A stretch of DNA of 64,000 bases. Source: Cristatella mucedo (taxonomy: Eukaryota; Bryozoa; Phylactolaemata; Cristatellidae). Under the pieces are notes generated by a model. The model was given only the letters and a program-made list of their open reading frames with translations, had not been told where the DNA came from and ran no database searches. This document shows positions 35,401-49,300 of this stretch, piece by piece (the first letter of the stretch is position 1; each line of letters opens with the position of its first letter). The translations under genes were made by a program, and so were the position numbers. The stretch spans positions 4,362,001-4,426,000 of the forward strand of contig WPIO01000001.1 in assembly GCA_009760855.2 (NCBI GenBank), read 5' to 3'.

Positions 35401-37226
35401 CCGGGCGCTTTATCAAGTGCATTATTATTATTACCAGAGGTTTATTGCACATTGAGTGAGGATTCCAAAGGCAAGCGTTAAGTCGGGCCAATGGAGTTAT
35501 AAAAGGCCAGATGACCACTAATTTAGAGAGATTCATACTGATGCATGTGGGGAGCACGCTGGGTGGTTCGAGACAAAACTAGGAATACCAAACGAGCCAG
35601 GTACTCAGCTCACAGTTCCTGCCCAACGAGCAGGCCTGAGCTGCCGGTTCCAGCCACTGAGGCGGCTCCAGGGTGCTTTTCTTTTGTTAATGCATAGTTC
35701 ACGAATCTTAGCAACAGCATTAATATCTAGGAATGCATTTGATCTACAATGACGAAGCCATAACAGCTGCTGACGATTATAACTAACATGCCGGTTACTA
35801 GCCACTGGCGTTGCTAAGGCAGCTGCCGGCTTGGGGGGGGGGGAGACCCAGCAGCCCGAAGCGATCAGCGTTTATATATCCATAAGCACGTAATTTCGTA
35901 CGGACTATGGTCAAATAACAATAATAATAATTTAAAAAAAGTCTTAGCTTTATCGTTTCCGTGTACGATATTCGCAGGAACTTGGGTTTTTGGAAGAATT
36001 CTGCAACGAACACGAAAGCACGTGAGAGAGCTCTATATCAGGAGGCGATAAGGGTTAATTCTGTCTAACTTGCCGGTGTGATTGCCAAGCTCAATCTAAG
36101 CTTTCACTTCTAATCTCTGTTGTATCTTTGTTTTGATCTATCCAGCCCTAGAGCAAGTCGAATTCTCTCAACTCCCTCTCTGCATGCATTGATGACCTTC
36201 CCATATGGATGGCAGCAAATTTTCTTAAATTTAACGGTGACAAAACCAACTTACTATTTATGTGCAAACTAAGTGTGATTCAGAAATTGGAAAGGCTAAC
36301 GCTCAAAATATGCTGTGCCAGCATAGCTCACGTTGAATCTGCACGTAATCAAGGTGTCACGTTTTAAAGTGACCTTTCATTGGATGACCACATCAGGTCC
36401 ATAGTAAAGTCTGCCTACCTTCAGCTACATAACATTGCTGAAATTCGGGCTTGTTTAGACAGGGATACCGTATCTAAATCGGTCTATGCATTTGTTAAAT
36501 CCCGTCTTGACTTCTGTAACTCTCAGCTTGCTGGTCTACCAGCCAGTGCACTCAGGCACTTACAGCTGGTGCAGAATTATGGAGCTAAATTTGTCTGGTG
36601 TGAGCATAGCAATGGCCATATCACTACCTTCTAGCCTACCTACACTGGCTCCCAGTCAAGCAACCCATCGACATCAAGGTTTTGTCGCTCAATTTCAGAT
36701 CCCTTCATTCTTTGGCTCCAGCGGTCCGATCAGATCTAGTAACACTGCAGGCTAAGCTTCGTACCACCTCCTTTTCGAAATATAGCTGTTTACCCATACC
36801 TCGTAGAAATCTGAAATCGTTCTGAGACCGTGCCTTTAGTTAGAATGCTCTTTAAGCATGGAACTCACTGCCGACTTGAACCAAGACATCATTAACAATC
36901 CATCCATTTATTACAGAATTTAGTCGGTCCCTTATTAGACCTTTATGTGCTTATGCGAGGTGACAATGTGCATGCTGCCACTACCCACATTTGCATGCTG
37001 ACCCTATGCATGTCACTCCTAACCATGTTATTCTTGTTATTTATTTAGTGTGCTACCACTAAACATTCGTTCGTATTTCCTTTGCAGCAAATGTATAGTG
37101 CCTAGAAAGAGATAGATTTCTCTGATGGGGTTATATCAAATGCATTTTTATTTTTATTATTATTATTGAAAAATGGATTGCTAGCACACAAATAAGATTG
37201 TGTTCGTGCTTTCTTGTGCACATGTG

Positions 37227-37314
<88 letters not shown>

Positions 37315-40300
37315 TGTTCGTGTACTTCTGCACTTTAAAAAATTAGAAAAAGAAGTGAGAAAAGTTAGCACTATCTAAAATGTATCTCATTTCTTCCAAA
37401 ATATTGTGCATTAAACAACAGCTATTGCCAGCGAATGATTTTCTTCTGCAGTCGAGCCTCCTAATAGTTGACGTGATAGCGAAAGTCGTGTCTCTCTCGT
37501 TACAGCTTGCACGTCTGGTAGCTACTTCGAGGGCAGCTGCTACTGGTTGACATCTACTACAGGTTCTTGGAGCGGTCAGCAAGCCTTGTGCAAAAATGGA
37601 GGAGGAGACCTTGTCACAATCCACTCGCTGGAAGAGTATTCGTTTATTACGAACGTAGTGTTGCGCGAATGGAATGGTTACTACAGAGGCGATGCACCCT
37701 GGATAGGGCTTCAATATTCAGGAAGTATGCTTAATAGATGATTATTGCCATGTTTTTTGATCTTTAGTCTGTATCTATATATTGTGTATCTATCTATATA
37801 TCTGTATATTGTGCGTTTATTGTGCAGTAATCCTATTGTTGCAGTCTTTAGGCTTGCCCATAATAAGCTTGTAATGTCCAGGTCTGTATCAATGTCTACT
37901 AAATTTTATTCAGAATTCAAGCCATAGGAATACACTGAAACTGTTTTCCCCCAAATGGCTAATAGCGCAACATAACTTCCACGACAATTGCTATATAAAT
38001 ACTTCTGGAAAAATTAAAAAAATCTGCCCGCAATCTGCACACTAAGGCCAAGTCTGCTTACAAACCCAAAATCTGACCAAGAAGCTCAAATCTGGGTTTG
38101 AAAGGAAAATATCAACAACTAATATGAATTTCAAAAAATGGTCGTGAAATGACTGTGTATTTCATTTAATTATGCTGAAAATTATATTACATCAATTTTT
38201 AATTTTTAGAATAACGCTCTGGCATGTGACTCAATTAAATGCAACATAAAACTTAGCAGGATGCCATCAAGGAACGGAAAAATCATGCGAATGCAAATTA
38301 AAAGGTAAAAATAAAAATCTAAAGTAATAAAAATCAGGTTAACAATGTCCTAATGCGTAAGAAAGTGTCAGTTTTCACAAGCGAAATTATTTTAAATTAA
38401 AATTGTAGTTCAACACCAACATTTGCAAATGGTTCTGGGGCACAGGTGAGAGTTTTCTGTTACAAACTTGAAAGCCTTGAGCTCGATACTCTTAGCCATA
38501 TGATATTTTACTATAAAAATAAAGGCATTGTCATATGTTGCTCATCCTATTTATTTTATTTGGGCGGCGCGAACAGCTGTCTTGTTTATAGAGTGACAAC
38601 GAGCTAGAAGATTGCATTTCCGCGTGGGCTTGAAGCAGCCGTGCTTGCTTCTCCTTGGCTGCATGCGACGCGAAGAAATTGACATCTTTTCAACATATGA
38701 TAAATGCTAAGCACCGACCCACTTATTTTAGCGTCTCTTAGTGTACAAGTCTTAATAAGACCTAAAGTATGAGTAATAGGCGCTCACGTTCTCTCAACTA
38801 AAAGAGAAGCGTTTGAAGAGAGTTCGCAGGCCAAGCACTGCATGCAGCATCGAACAAAGAACCGACAAAAGGGTATTAGCACAATTTACTTTGAAACTGG
38901 TACATATATTTTAGGTCGAAAAGTTACTTTAAATTTAGTCGGAGATGTGAGAGTGCTTTATTCATAGACCAAACAAGAAGTTGTTTTTATTTATACTTAG
39001 AACAACTTTAGCCCGTTTATCATGTCCGAAAAGCGGTCAGTATTCAACTTTTGTAAGTGCTGCAATACTCGGACCATCGGGAAGGTGGGAGCTTTTGGTA
39101 TGCGAAATAAAATCTAGGGTAAGCGGGAGAGTTTTCACTGTGCGAGTTCCTTTTAGCACTTGAAACTGTTTAAGCAGTTATTCGCTCTGTGACGCTCCAG
39201 GTGCTCTCACGTGGACTGATAATTCGCCCGTCTCGTCATCATTTGAAGCAATTGCAAGCCCACAGTCATACACTACCGCAGGGTGCATTTACATGGGAAA
39301 CTACGTCTGGAATACAGATGTCTGTGGAAATGCTCGCTCGGCGATATGCAAATCGTCTGCTATAGTGACGTCATCTCCATCCTTTGGTAAGCGGAAGGGT
39401 TGTATCCGATCCCTACCTCGAACAGCTTTGCCTAGAAACAGGGGCATGCCTGGACCCGGAAGGCGGGGCTTTAGCTTTGTCGACTGGACGTGAGACGCTG
39501 CGTTGTGTGCATGCTCCCGAAAACACGATAATTTGACTTAAAGTAATATGGACCGGCACACCTTGATAATGTCCTAAAATCTGGATAGCTGCTTGACTAA
39601 CATCTTGCTATCAGTCCACCAAGATGGCTATTTCTCTCACAGGGATTACTATAAGATTGCCAAGGAGTATTACTACAAATGTTTATTCGAGTAAATTACC
39701 AGTTACTCCAATATAGTACCCAAAGATTTTATAAGCTCTCACCAGCAAATATGCATCATACCACTAGTATTTCTTGGCAAATAATATTCTCATTCCAATT
39801 TTTTATCCACCACTCCGAAAAATGAGGTGCGGCTAAGTTTTAGTTCTTAGGTGCATGCTAAACTGGCCTCAGTGGTAGTACACTCCGTAGCAAAATGCTC
39901 GCAGTATGGCTGCCGCTGCTGCGTTTGTAACTTCGTTCGTGTAACAGAAGTGCTTTCTACGAAGCTGAAAATAGTAAAGTTATGATAAGCATGTGAACAG
40001 ATTTATTGAAAGCCCCAAAACAAATACACTTGGTTTTGATACATATACGTTTATTGTGACATCGTAACTCCACCAGATTTTATCACCTTCCTTGTCAATC
40101 CAGAAATAGCAGCCATCTGCCTCTGCTTTGTCTCTTATATATGATATATAATTCAATTGTATATCGTCCTAAGAGAAATTATCTATATTCAGGCGCTTTA
40201 CATATGCCGCGGGGCTCGAGCCCACGACCATAGCCAGACCTTGGTCGGGGCGAGCACCTTAACGAGTTGGATTTAGATATAACCGTGTCAGGGCTTTGCT

Positions 40301-43300
40301 CCTTAAGGCTTTTATATGGGCTAGGCTGCTGCCCTAAGCAAAACTGTGAAATGGCACTGCAACATCCGAAATGTACTTTACATAAGAAGAGTAAAGTTGA
40401 GGACCAAATACCACTTGCAGGCAGATCCTCAATTTGGTCGTAAAGAAATTTCAAATGCTCCTGTAGTTCTTGTAGAAATACGTCGATGGATGACAAATGC
40501 ATTGTTTTAGCAGTCCATTTGTTCTCTCATCATGCAATCAGCCAAGTTGGAACGATTTCCGTAGTTGAGCGCAGGATAAGCTGTTTTTCACTATTGCTGC
40601 CAGAAAGAGAAGCCGCCAGCAGGAGAAATAGCGGCTTGCTTGCCGATTATGAAAATGAAATTTTTTAACCAAGTTAGGACCTCAGCAATATAACGATTCT
40701 CTGTTATTGGGAAATCTTAGGTGTAGCATACTGTTTGAAATCCGAAGCGATTAGGCAACCATGTCAGCCTTCTGAAATCGATAAAGAAAGACGACAAGTT
40801 CAACTAATGGAAAGCTTCATCTCCGAATAATAGCCAACGTGCCAACGTTTGTATCTGGAACAAGTTCTTAGCTATGCTGCATGTGCACTGCAGCAGCTAA
40901 CTGAACTCGTAAGGTCGTTTTAAATGAGCAGAAGAATGTATCTATTGGGATGTTTAGCACCGCAGCAGCCGGAGCGAGGCAAAACATGTCCTCATTAACA
41001 AACGTCTGATTCTCGCAAACGCTCTGCAAACCGAGCTTTCAGACCGCGGAAGCGGCCGGCATTCCGTAATGCGCTCACAAATATTTCCTCGCAGCTTACG
41101 CTTCATCGCCGACTGGCCGATCGTATTCGCTGTTCACCTCGCTGGAGAGCTGGTTTACCTACACCGGCGGAGGCTACTACACGCAGAACAGCTTTGTATA
41201 CAGCAGCTCGAACTTGGCGTACGGCCTGGAGCGTCAGGGCAGGATGAAGCCGGAAGGTTCGAGCGTTCAACCGCTTCTGCAGCCTGGAGTCATCGAATTG
41301 GGGATCCAGTCGTACTCCTTCCAGATGCGGGACTCGTCAAGCGGCTTCGTACAGGCCCAGGTAAGGCCACGCAGTCCGGCCCACTTGCAAAGCGTACCTA
41401 AATGCGATAGGTGAGCTGCTCAATTCAAACATGGGTATTGCATCCTCAACGTAGCCTGGCAAAGATTCGGTCGCCCCTGAAGCCAGCACCGAACGCCATT
41501 TCTCCTTTCATCCACTTCTCGATATTCCCTCTATCTCCCTAGATCTCTCTCTAAAATAAATCTTGAGCTTCTACGATCAATTCTCAAAGTGCAATTAAAA
41601 AACAGTTATTGCATCTGCAAACCACTACTTTCTACTTCGGATCAGATTGTCGATTACTCGAGAACCTTATTATAAAGTGGGCCAGGTCACACCGCTAGCC
41701 TCGTTCGCAGGTTGAATTTGGCTCGGAACAAAAATTTGGCCTTAAGCGGCCTTAATTGGAAGCAAATTAAGTCCCACCACACTGCTTCTCAGCTTGGCAA
41801 GCTAATAACAGATGTACTACTTCAAAATTCCATAAGAGCTTGAAATAACTAAAGTGACTTAGTGTCGCTGGTATTGCAGCCTTATTTTCCCCATCGTACC
41901 AATTCTGTGGACGTCGTGATAAAATAACTAATGAAAATCGGTTTTCAAAGACTCCCTAGCATAAGTAAATTAGAGTAGACAGTTTCCAAAGTTGAACTGT
42001 CACTAAGACCTCAACAATTTGCTTTTCCAGAGTATTAATTCAATTTTTTCATTGGCCGAGGCGATTCGGGCTATACAAGCTAAGAACAATATGTCTGACT
42101 TAAGTCCTTAGGTGACTAGCAACAGTTAGTACCAGAAATCTATGGATGCATATGCTTATGCATATGCTTAGTAGATTGGCGAGTTGGTTTGTAAATTCGA
42201 AAGTTCTAACAGCTCCATCGTATGGTTGTTTTAGAAGTATTTAACACTTACTCCCAAGGCACGCTCGGATATAAAACACTGAAGGAATATACACAGAAAT
42301 AATTTTGGTGAAAATTCAGGCGTAGGCGTACCAAAAATCCAAAGATGAACGTCAACGTTGCTATCCACTCATTAGGCGTCTTTAGCAACGACCGTAAAAT
42401 GTGCTGTTCTTAGAAAAATGGCTCTACAGCACTCTACAATTTTCGCGACAGACTTATGGAAGAGCTCAAGGTTCCAAGCTATAGCCGAGCGTCCAGGAAG
42501 CCTTTGCAGACCCACTCGCGGGAAATATTAGTAGCATTTTTGTAATATTTAGAGGCTTCACGCCAGAGCTGCACCGTTTGGCCGGTCTCTTACACATATC
42601 TACAAACGATCTATTTAGCAACTGCGATTAATTCTTCTAGAAATCCATCGTTAACTTTGCTGCTGCAAGGGCACCTTAATTCCTGCATTTTAAACCACAC
42701 GCATCGTGAGTGGTCGCCCGTCAGTAGAATTAACTAACAGTTACGCCTTGAAGGCTTTTAATCTACAACGGTGCATAACCCCATGAATTAGCTGTTCCTG
42801 TTTGTATAGACGTCGCGAATTCTAATCCAACCGAGCGACTAACACCTCTAGCAATTAAGCTAAATATGTTTTTTGAATCATAAGAAGCCGTTATTAAGGC
42901 AGCTTACAACTTACCCGTTAAATGACACTCCGTTGTTTACTGCCTACCTAGTATCTCTATATCATGGGCCCGTGTCGCAGTACGTCCGGTTCGGGCGTTC
43001 CAAATATCTCGTTAAACCGAGAGGCTCTTTTCGCTTGCTATGACCTGCAGTAGTTCATTGTTTATTATCCTCAAAGTTCCGTATTATCCAACAAAATTGA
43101 CCGCTATAGATTGTCGTTCAAAACCCCTATGCATCACTGGGAGACTGATAACTGGTTTCAGTTCTACCTTATTGGGAGATAAAATGTAGATGCGAATTTT
43201 TGTCGGTCAACCCGGAAGCCCTTTATGTCTTCCGATTTTGGTCCTGGGTCCATTTCTTTTTAGTATCTACAAACTTCACGAATTTTAGCACTGAGGTCAA

Positions 43301-46300
43301 CATAATATTTTATGGTTAATCCCAAATTAAATTTAATCCAAATTAAATAATATGGTTAATCCCAAATTAAAAATCAAATTAATGTTGGAAGTACTAACCA
43401 CCTGAAGTATGGGTTACCGATTGCACCTGTCTGTAATTTAGATCAAATTTTTCGTAACGACATGTCATTGGATGAGAAAACTGTCTCCAAAGTCACTAGC
43501 CTTTTCTGCGGCACAGCATTGCAAAACCTAGGGCCTGGCTAGACCAGAATTTGGCAGTAAAACTAGCTCAAGCTGTTGTGAGTTTGTCACTAGCTTACTG
43601 ATATTCTCTTTGTTTACAACTACGAGCCTCGGCCTTTAAAGGCTACCAGTGGTGCAACAAGCTTCTCATCTTGTCTGTCATCAACCGAGTGGCTACCACA
43701 TAATGTCACTTCTGTCAAGGCTGTTTATTAGTACACGAATTGATTTGACCACCCTGTCTTCGGTCAATAGAGTGCTCTCATTAGCTTGCAAAAGCCAGTT
43801 CAAAGAAAATCCGTACTTCTCTATAATTCTCTAGAATCGCTCGTTCCTTGTTGACAGTCACCTGGCCGTTCCTTGTGCTGTACTTAAGTCTTTCGATCGA
43901 TCCTTAACTGTGATTAAAAACGTCAGAAACTCAATCTATGCACTCCTCTTCCTGGTAAAATTCTTACCGGAATATTCTCCTGAATTACTTGGAACACTCC
44001 AATAAAAGCTTAAACTTTGAACCTATAACTTCATGTCTCAGTCTAAGAAGAATAACAGCTCTCCAAACCCCGTTAGATGTTCTTCTTTGCAATATCAACT
44101 CTTTTTGTTTACCTGAGCGAATAACATTACGAATACGTCCTTAGCTTTACATCTCTGGCTACCAGTCAAGCAAAGGATCGACTTCAAGGTTTTGTCGCTC
44201 ACTTTTAGGTCACTTCATTCTTTGGCTCCAGCCTATCTCTCAGATATAATCCCCCATCAGACCAAGCATCGTACCACCGCTTTTCGGAATCCAACAGTCT
44301 ACAAATACCTCGTACAAACCTCAAATCCTTTGGAGACCGTGCATTTAGTTCCTATGCTCCCAAAGCCTGGAACTCCCTCCCGACCTGTGTCAGAACATCC
44401 CCTGACCTGACCACATTTAAAAGGAACTTAAAAACACACCTATTTAGGACAGCATTTAGTGGGTCCCTGTGATTCGTCCTTCAAGTGCTTATGCATGCTG
44501 ACACTGTGCATGCTGCCACTAACCACATTTGCATGCTGACCCTGTGCATGTCACCCTTAACCATGTTATTCATTTTGTTTGTTTATTAAACATGATACTA
44601 CTCACCATTCAATTGCATTTCCCTTTGCAGCAAATGTAAAGCGCCTAGAGAGAGATTGAGTTCTCTGAGGTTGCTTTATCAAGTGCATTATTATTATTAT
44701 TATTATTAACTCAGCTGTGCTAAAAATTTGGCAAAAATGGTCATACCAAACACTGTCTTCAGCCCAGAGCTGAGGCTATACATGGCTGTTAGTTACTCTA
44801 TTAAGTTTAATAGTGATGACATCGGTTGCTTTTACCTTTCTTCGCTTACGTGGCTGTTTATTTTGATATTCTTCAGTTTAATTGTAAAAATTCTTGTTTC
44901 CGAGAACACCTAAAGTTGGTTCAAACACATTAGAAGCGATATTGTAACGCTAAAGCCATCGAGGTGCATATGTTATGATGGATCATCATTAATGTCGCCA
45001 GGAGTAGCCTTCTTACAAAGTGAGCCAACTTTGAGTACATATTGACGTTTCATTGGCTTTAGGATAAAAATACGATTCAAAATTATTAAATTCGGCGGAG
45101 CCAAGTATAGCCACGGATCCTTCCAATTACGATTTCTTTTTTACATGGTTTCAAAGAAAGCTAGGAAATGAGTTGCTCATACTATGCAATAGAGTCGTGT
45201 GAGTTTAAGAGCACATCTAGTTAAAACTCAAAGCCTTCCGTGGTTGGCAAGGCGAAAACAGATTTTTTCTAGGACACTTAAAAACTCAAACATCGAGATT
45301 AAAAGGGCTTGAACTAAACGTGCTAGCAAGCAGAATTTTTGGCACAATTATAAAACACGAGTCGCGATTTTTTTATATTGTACGTTATTTTATATTGTTA
45401 TTGTACATTGTTTTTTTATATTGCAACGATCTGTAGTCGGCGGCCAGAGGCGCTCCTTCAGTGACGTTCTCCTCTAGGTGACCATGGATTTGCTGGATGC
45501 CACACTCTCCTGTCCGCAATACGCCCTACAAACATTCGCCATTCAGTGTACAGTGGAAGTTCTTAGTGGAAGCGCCACCGTACAGATGAGCTTCGCCGAC
45601 CTCATCCCCGTCGTCACAGCAGCAACCACAGTCGCTCCAACCACCACGACCAGGGCCACTACAACTGCTTTCAGAAGTGCTACAACTAGCAACATGTCAG
45701 CCAGCGACGCTTCGGCCGTGTACTGCAGCTCTGCTCTTAGCACGTCGGCCCAAAATGGCACGTCGGCCGCGAGCTGTGGGTCAGAGGTCAGCACCGCGAC
45801 AACGACGCCAGCCACTACCAAACCCCCGACAACTATTCCTACGACCCCAGCTCCCACCACCACAGCGGCTCCGACTAGTACTGCCTCATCTAGGGTCACT
45901 AGCTTTAAGCTCACTGGTACGTCTTACGCTGGATCTTTTGAAAGCGACCAGACCTGTGTCTTCATTCTGTCAGCTTGGCATTAGTGCACATGCAAAGCAA
46001 TCCTTGTAGTTTGACTTTCGATTTGATCTTCACCGAGATCACTGTACTAGACAGAGCATTTCAAGTAATGAAGCAACTGCTGTTGCCTCGTATCATGTTG
46101 CAGGAAGTCCAGTGTATGCAGTCGGTTACCAGTTCACGTCTCCAACTACGCCGAACCCATCATTGTCACCTTCTACAATATTCTTGGCCACCGCCGGTTT
46201 CAATTACCACGGAAAGATTTATGCGTTGGAGATGGATGCAGCGATAGAGGGTGCCATCACTTTTGTTGTAAGTTGACCAAAATTATTTGTAAGGGGTGCC

Positions 46301-49300
46301 GGTCTCCATGAGCTACTACTTCGTTTCCTCATCAAACTGTGAAATATATGTACATGTATGTATATGTACATGAAATGTACATGTACATGAATGTATGTAC
46401 ATGATATGTATGTATGTATGTATGTACATGAATGTACATGTATGTACATGTATATGTACATGAAATCAACCGCACACAGTAATAAATTTGAACTTTTTTG
46501 AGCATTTCGATGTTCACATACTTTCAATGTAAGCCATCTAATAACGAAATTTGGTGTAAGAACTCTGAAAGACCTCACTTTGATTTTATTTAAGTGAAAC
46601 ATCCAACTGGCCTATCAGTATATGCCACGTTTATGGTTGAACTTACACGAAAAACCGTGGCCGGGCATATTTGTGTAATGACCTACCGATTAGAAAGTGA
46701 TATACTTGCAAGAATACAAAAACGTTCACTCTTTAAAAAGAACAAACTGAAAACATTCGTTCTGACGCATCTCTTAACAGCAACTGTGGTTTTTAAAAAA
46801 GTTAACTTAAATCACAGTATCTGAGCACTGTAGGATATAGAGGTTTTATTTCTGTGGATCATGATGCGGTTGCTTTACTATATTCATTTCATGCTAAAAA
46901 TGCACACATCCTCAGTCTATGTCTATCTATGGTTTTCGCCGGTTACCTTCTAGAGACAACCAGATAGTTAATAAGAATAGTAATAATACACTTGAAAAAG
47001 CACCCACTGAGAACTCAATCTCTTTCTAGGTGCTTTACATCTGTTGCAAAGGAAACACGACTTAATCGTGAGTGGTATCATGTTTGATAAACAACATGAA
47101 TAACATGTTTAGGGGTGACATGCACAGGGTCAGCATACAAGTGTGGTTAGTGGCAGCATGCCCAATGTCAGCACACATATGCACATACAGGACGAATCAC
47201 AGAGACCCACTAAATGCTGTCATAAGTCGGTGCATTTTTAACTTCTTTTCAAATGTGGTCACGTCAGGCGATGTCGTGACAAGTTGGGAGTGAGATCAAG
47301 GCTACTAGTTCTATTGGAGGAGAGGATTCGTGTCAAAGTGTGCCAATTAAAATCAGGGGCCCAACGTATTTGGACGTTGGTAGGCTGCGCTATGTCTGTT
47401 CCTAATTAAATGCAGATTAGCTTTAAAAACCTGTTCTACAATAATACATTCAGGACAATTTGTTTTTGCTCTGACATCGATAAAGATGGTCTCATAATTA
47501 GTTGCCTTATCGTGCTCTTATTATCGAGGTCGCAATATTAAGCATAGAAAACATCGTAGTCTCTCATTGCAGCACAAAAGTAATAGGAATAGTGGCAACT
47601 TCAGAGAGGCTAATGATAACATCCGCTTCACCTTATCGTAGTGTAAATGGCGTCATATTCTTATGCCATACTCATTTTTGTAACGATAAAAGTCATGTGA
47701 TGTCTCATTGTAGGTCTGGAGGCCATCTTGCCCCACTGGAACACTGTACTGTCACAAAGCTGCTGCTTGCATTGTCAACACTACAAATTGCAGCAGCCAA
47801 GCGACGTTCAATAAATTCTCCTGTCCATCTGCAACATTTAGAAGGTATGGAAATTACTCGGTGTTCGTGTTAATGGCAGCCTGCGGTCACTAACTAAGTC
47901 TTGCACTATCGTTTTGCCTGCAGGTTATAGCTCTGAAAGAATATTGAATATTTTCTGAACGAATCATGGGCTGTGATAGATGAATTTGAAGGCTCATGAT
48001 AACATAAGACAAATCAACGCCACGGCCATGTTAAACCAAATCCTAAACTCAGCTCTTAACGATAAAAGGTCACACGATACAGTTGACATGCTCCAACTGC
48101 AAATTTCCAGTAGCCTCTGCACGGAATCTGAATGCTCTGCTTTGAGTAAAGTTTTCCAATGATTACCAGATTAGCTTCACAGCCAAGTCTGTCTAATCAA
48201 AACTACCTAACGCTACGAAATTTTGACTTTCTTAGATTACGGTACTGAAACCAGAATGCTCCGTGCATTTGTGGCACCACGTCTTAAGTTCTATTGCTCG
48301 CGAATAGAAGATTTTTCTTCCAGTGTAATAAGATGATTGCACTCTTGATGAAACTTGTCACTTGAGCTTTTCCATCGTTAAAGTAATGCCTGCTACCATG
48401 AGCCGCTTCTCAGCTGTCGACACTGACTCTACATTAAGCAACCCATTGCTTTCAAGTTTCAATAATAATAATAATAATAATGCGCTTGATAAAGCGCACT
48501 CAGACAACTCAATCTCTGTCTGGGCGCTTTGCATTTGCTGAAAAGTTGACGCGATTGAAGGGTGAGTGTTATCATGCTTGATAGACAACACCGATAACAT
48601 GGTTAGGGATGACATGTTCAGGTCAGTATGCAAGTGTGGTTAGTGGCAGCATGCACAGTGTCAGCAAGCATAAGCACATACAAGACGAATCACAGGGATC
48701 AACTACATGCTGTCATAAATAGGTGCGTTTTTAAGTTCTTTTTAAATGTGGTTCTATCAGCAGATTTCGTGACGCAAGTCGGAAGTGACTACCAGGCTTT
48801 GGGAGCCTTCGAACTAAATACACGGTCTCCAAAGGATTTGAGGTTTGTATAAGGTATAGATATACAGTTAGGTTCCGAAAAGCAGGTGGAACGATGCTTT
48901 TTCTGGTGGGCTAGTAGATCTGATAGATAGGCTGGAGCAGAGGAATGAAGGGAACTAAAAGTGAGCCACAAAACCTTGAAGTCTTTCTGTTGCTTAACTG
49001 GTTGCAGTGCAGGTCGGCGAGACGTGGTGTGGTGTGGCAACTGCGACGCTCATATGAGACAATCCTGGCTGCAGAGTTTTGCACCAGCTGTAAGTGACTG
49101 ATCGCACGAGCCGGTAGGCCAGCAAGCAGCAGTTACCGAAGTCAAGACGGGATGTCACACATGCATGGACCAACTTAGATGTGGTATCCATATCTAAACA
49201 AGCCCGAATTTTAGAAATGTTACGTAGCTGAAAGTAGGCAGACTTGATTGTGGACCTGATGTGGTCGTCTAACAAATGGTCAGTTTGGAATATGATATTT

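Larger units (their letters stand above)
41361..45477. other. Intron 9
   Basis: A decayed LINE at about 43.2-43.6 kb and a clear LINE 3' end at 44.13-44.71 kb; the rest is AT-rich and unassigned. Confidence 0.6.

Noticed and set aside
37102-37371. Thr-His repeat ORF
   Set aside because: Antisense of the (GT)n microsatellite.
45543-45914. 123-codon Val/Ala-rich minus ORF that looks membrane-spanning
   Set aside because: It is the reverse complement of the Thr/Pro/Ala stalk exon, whose phase and splice sites support the plus strand.
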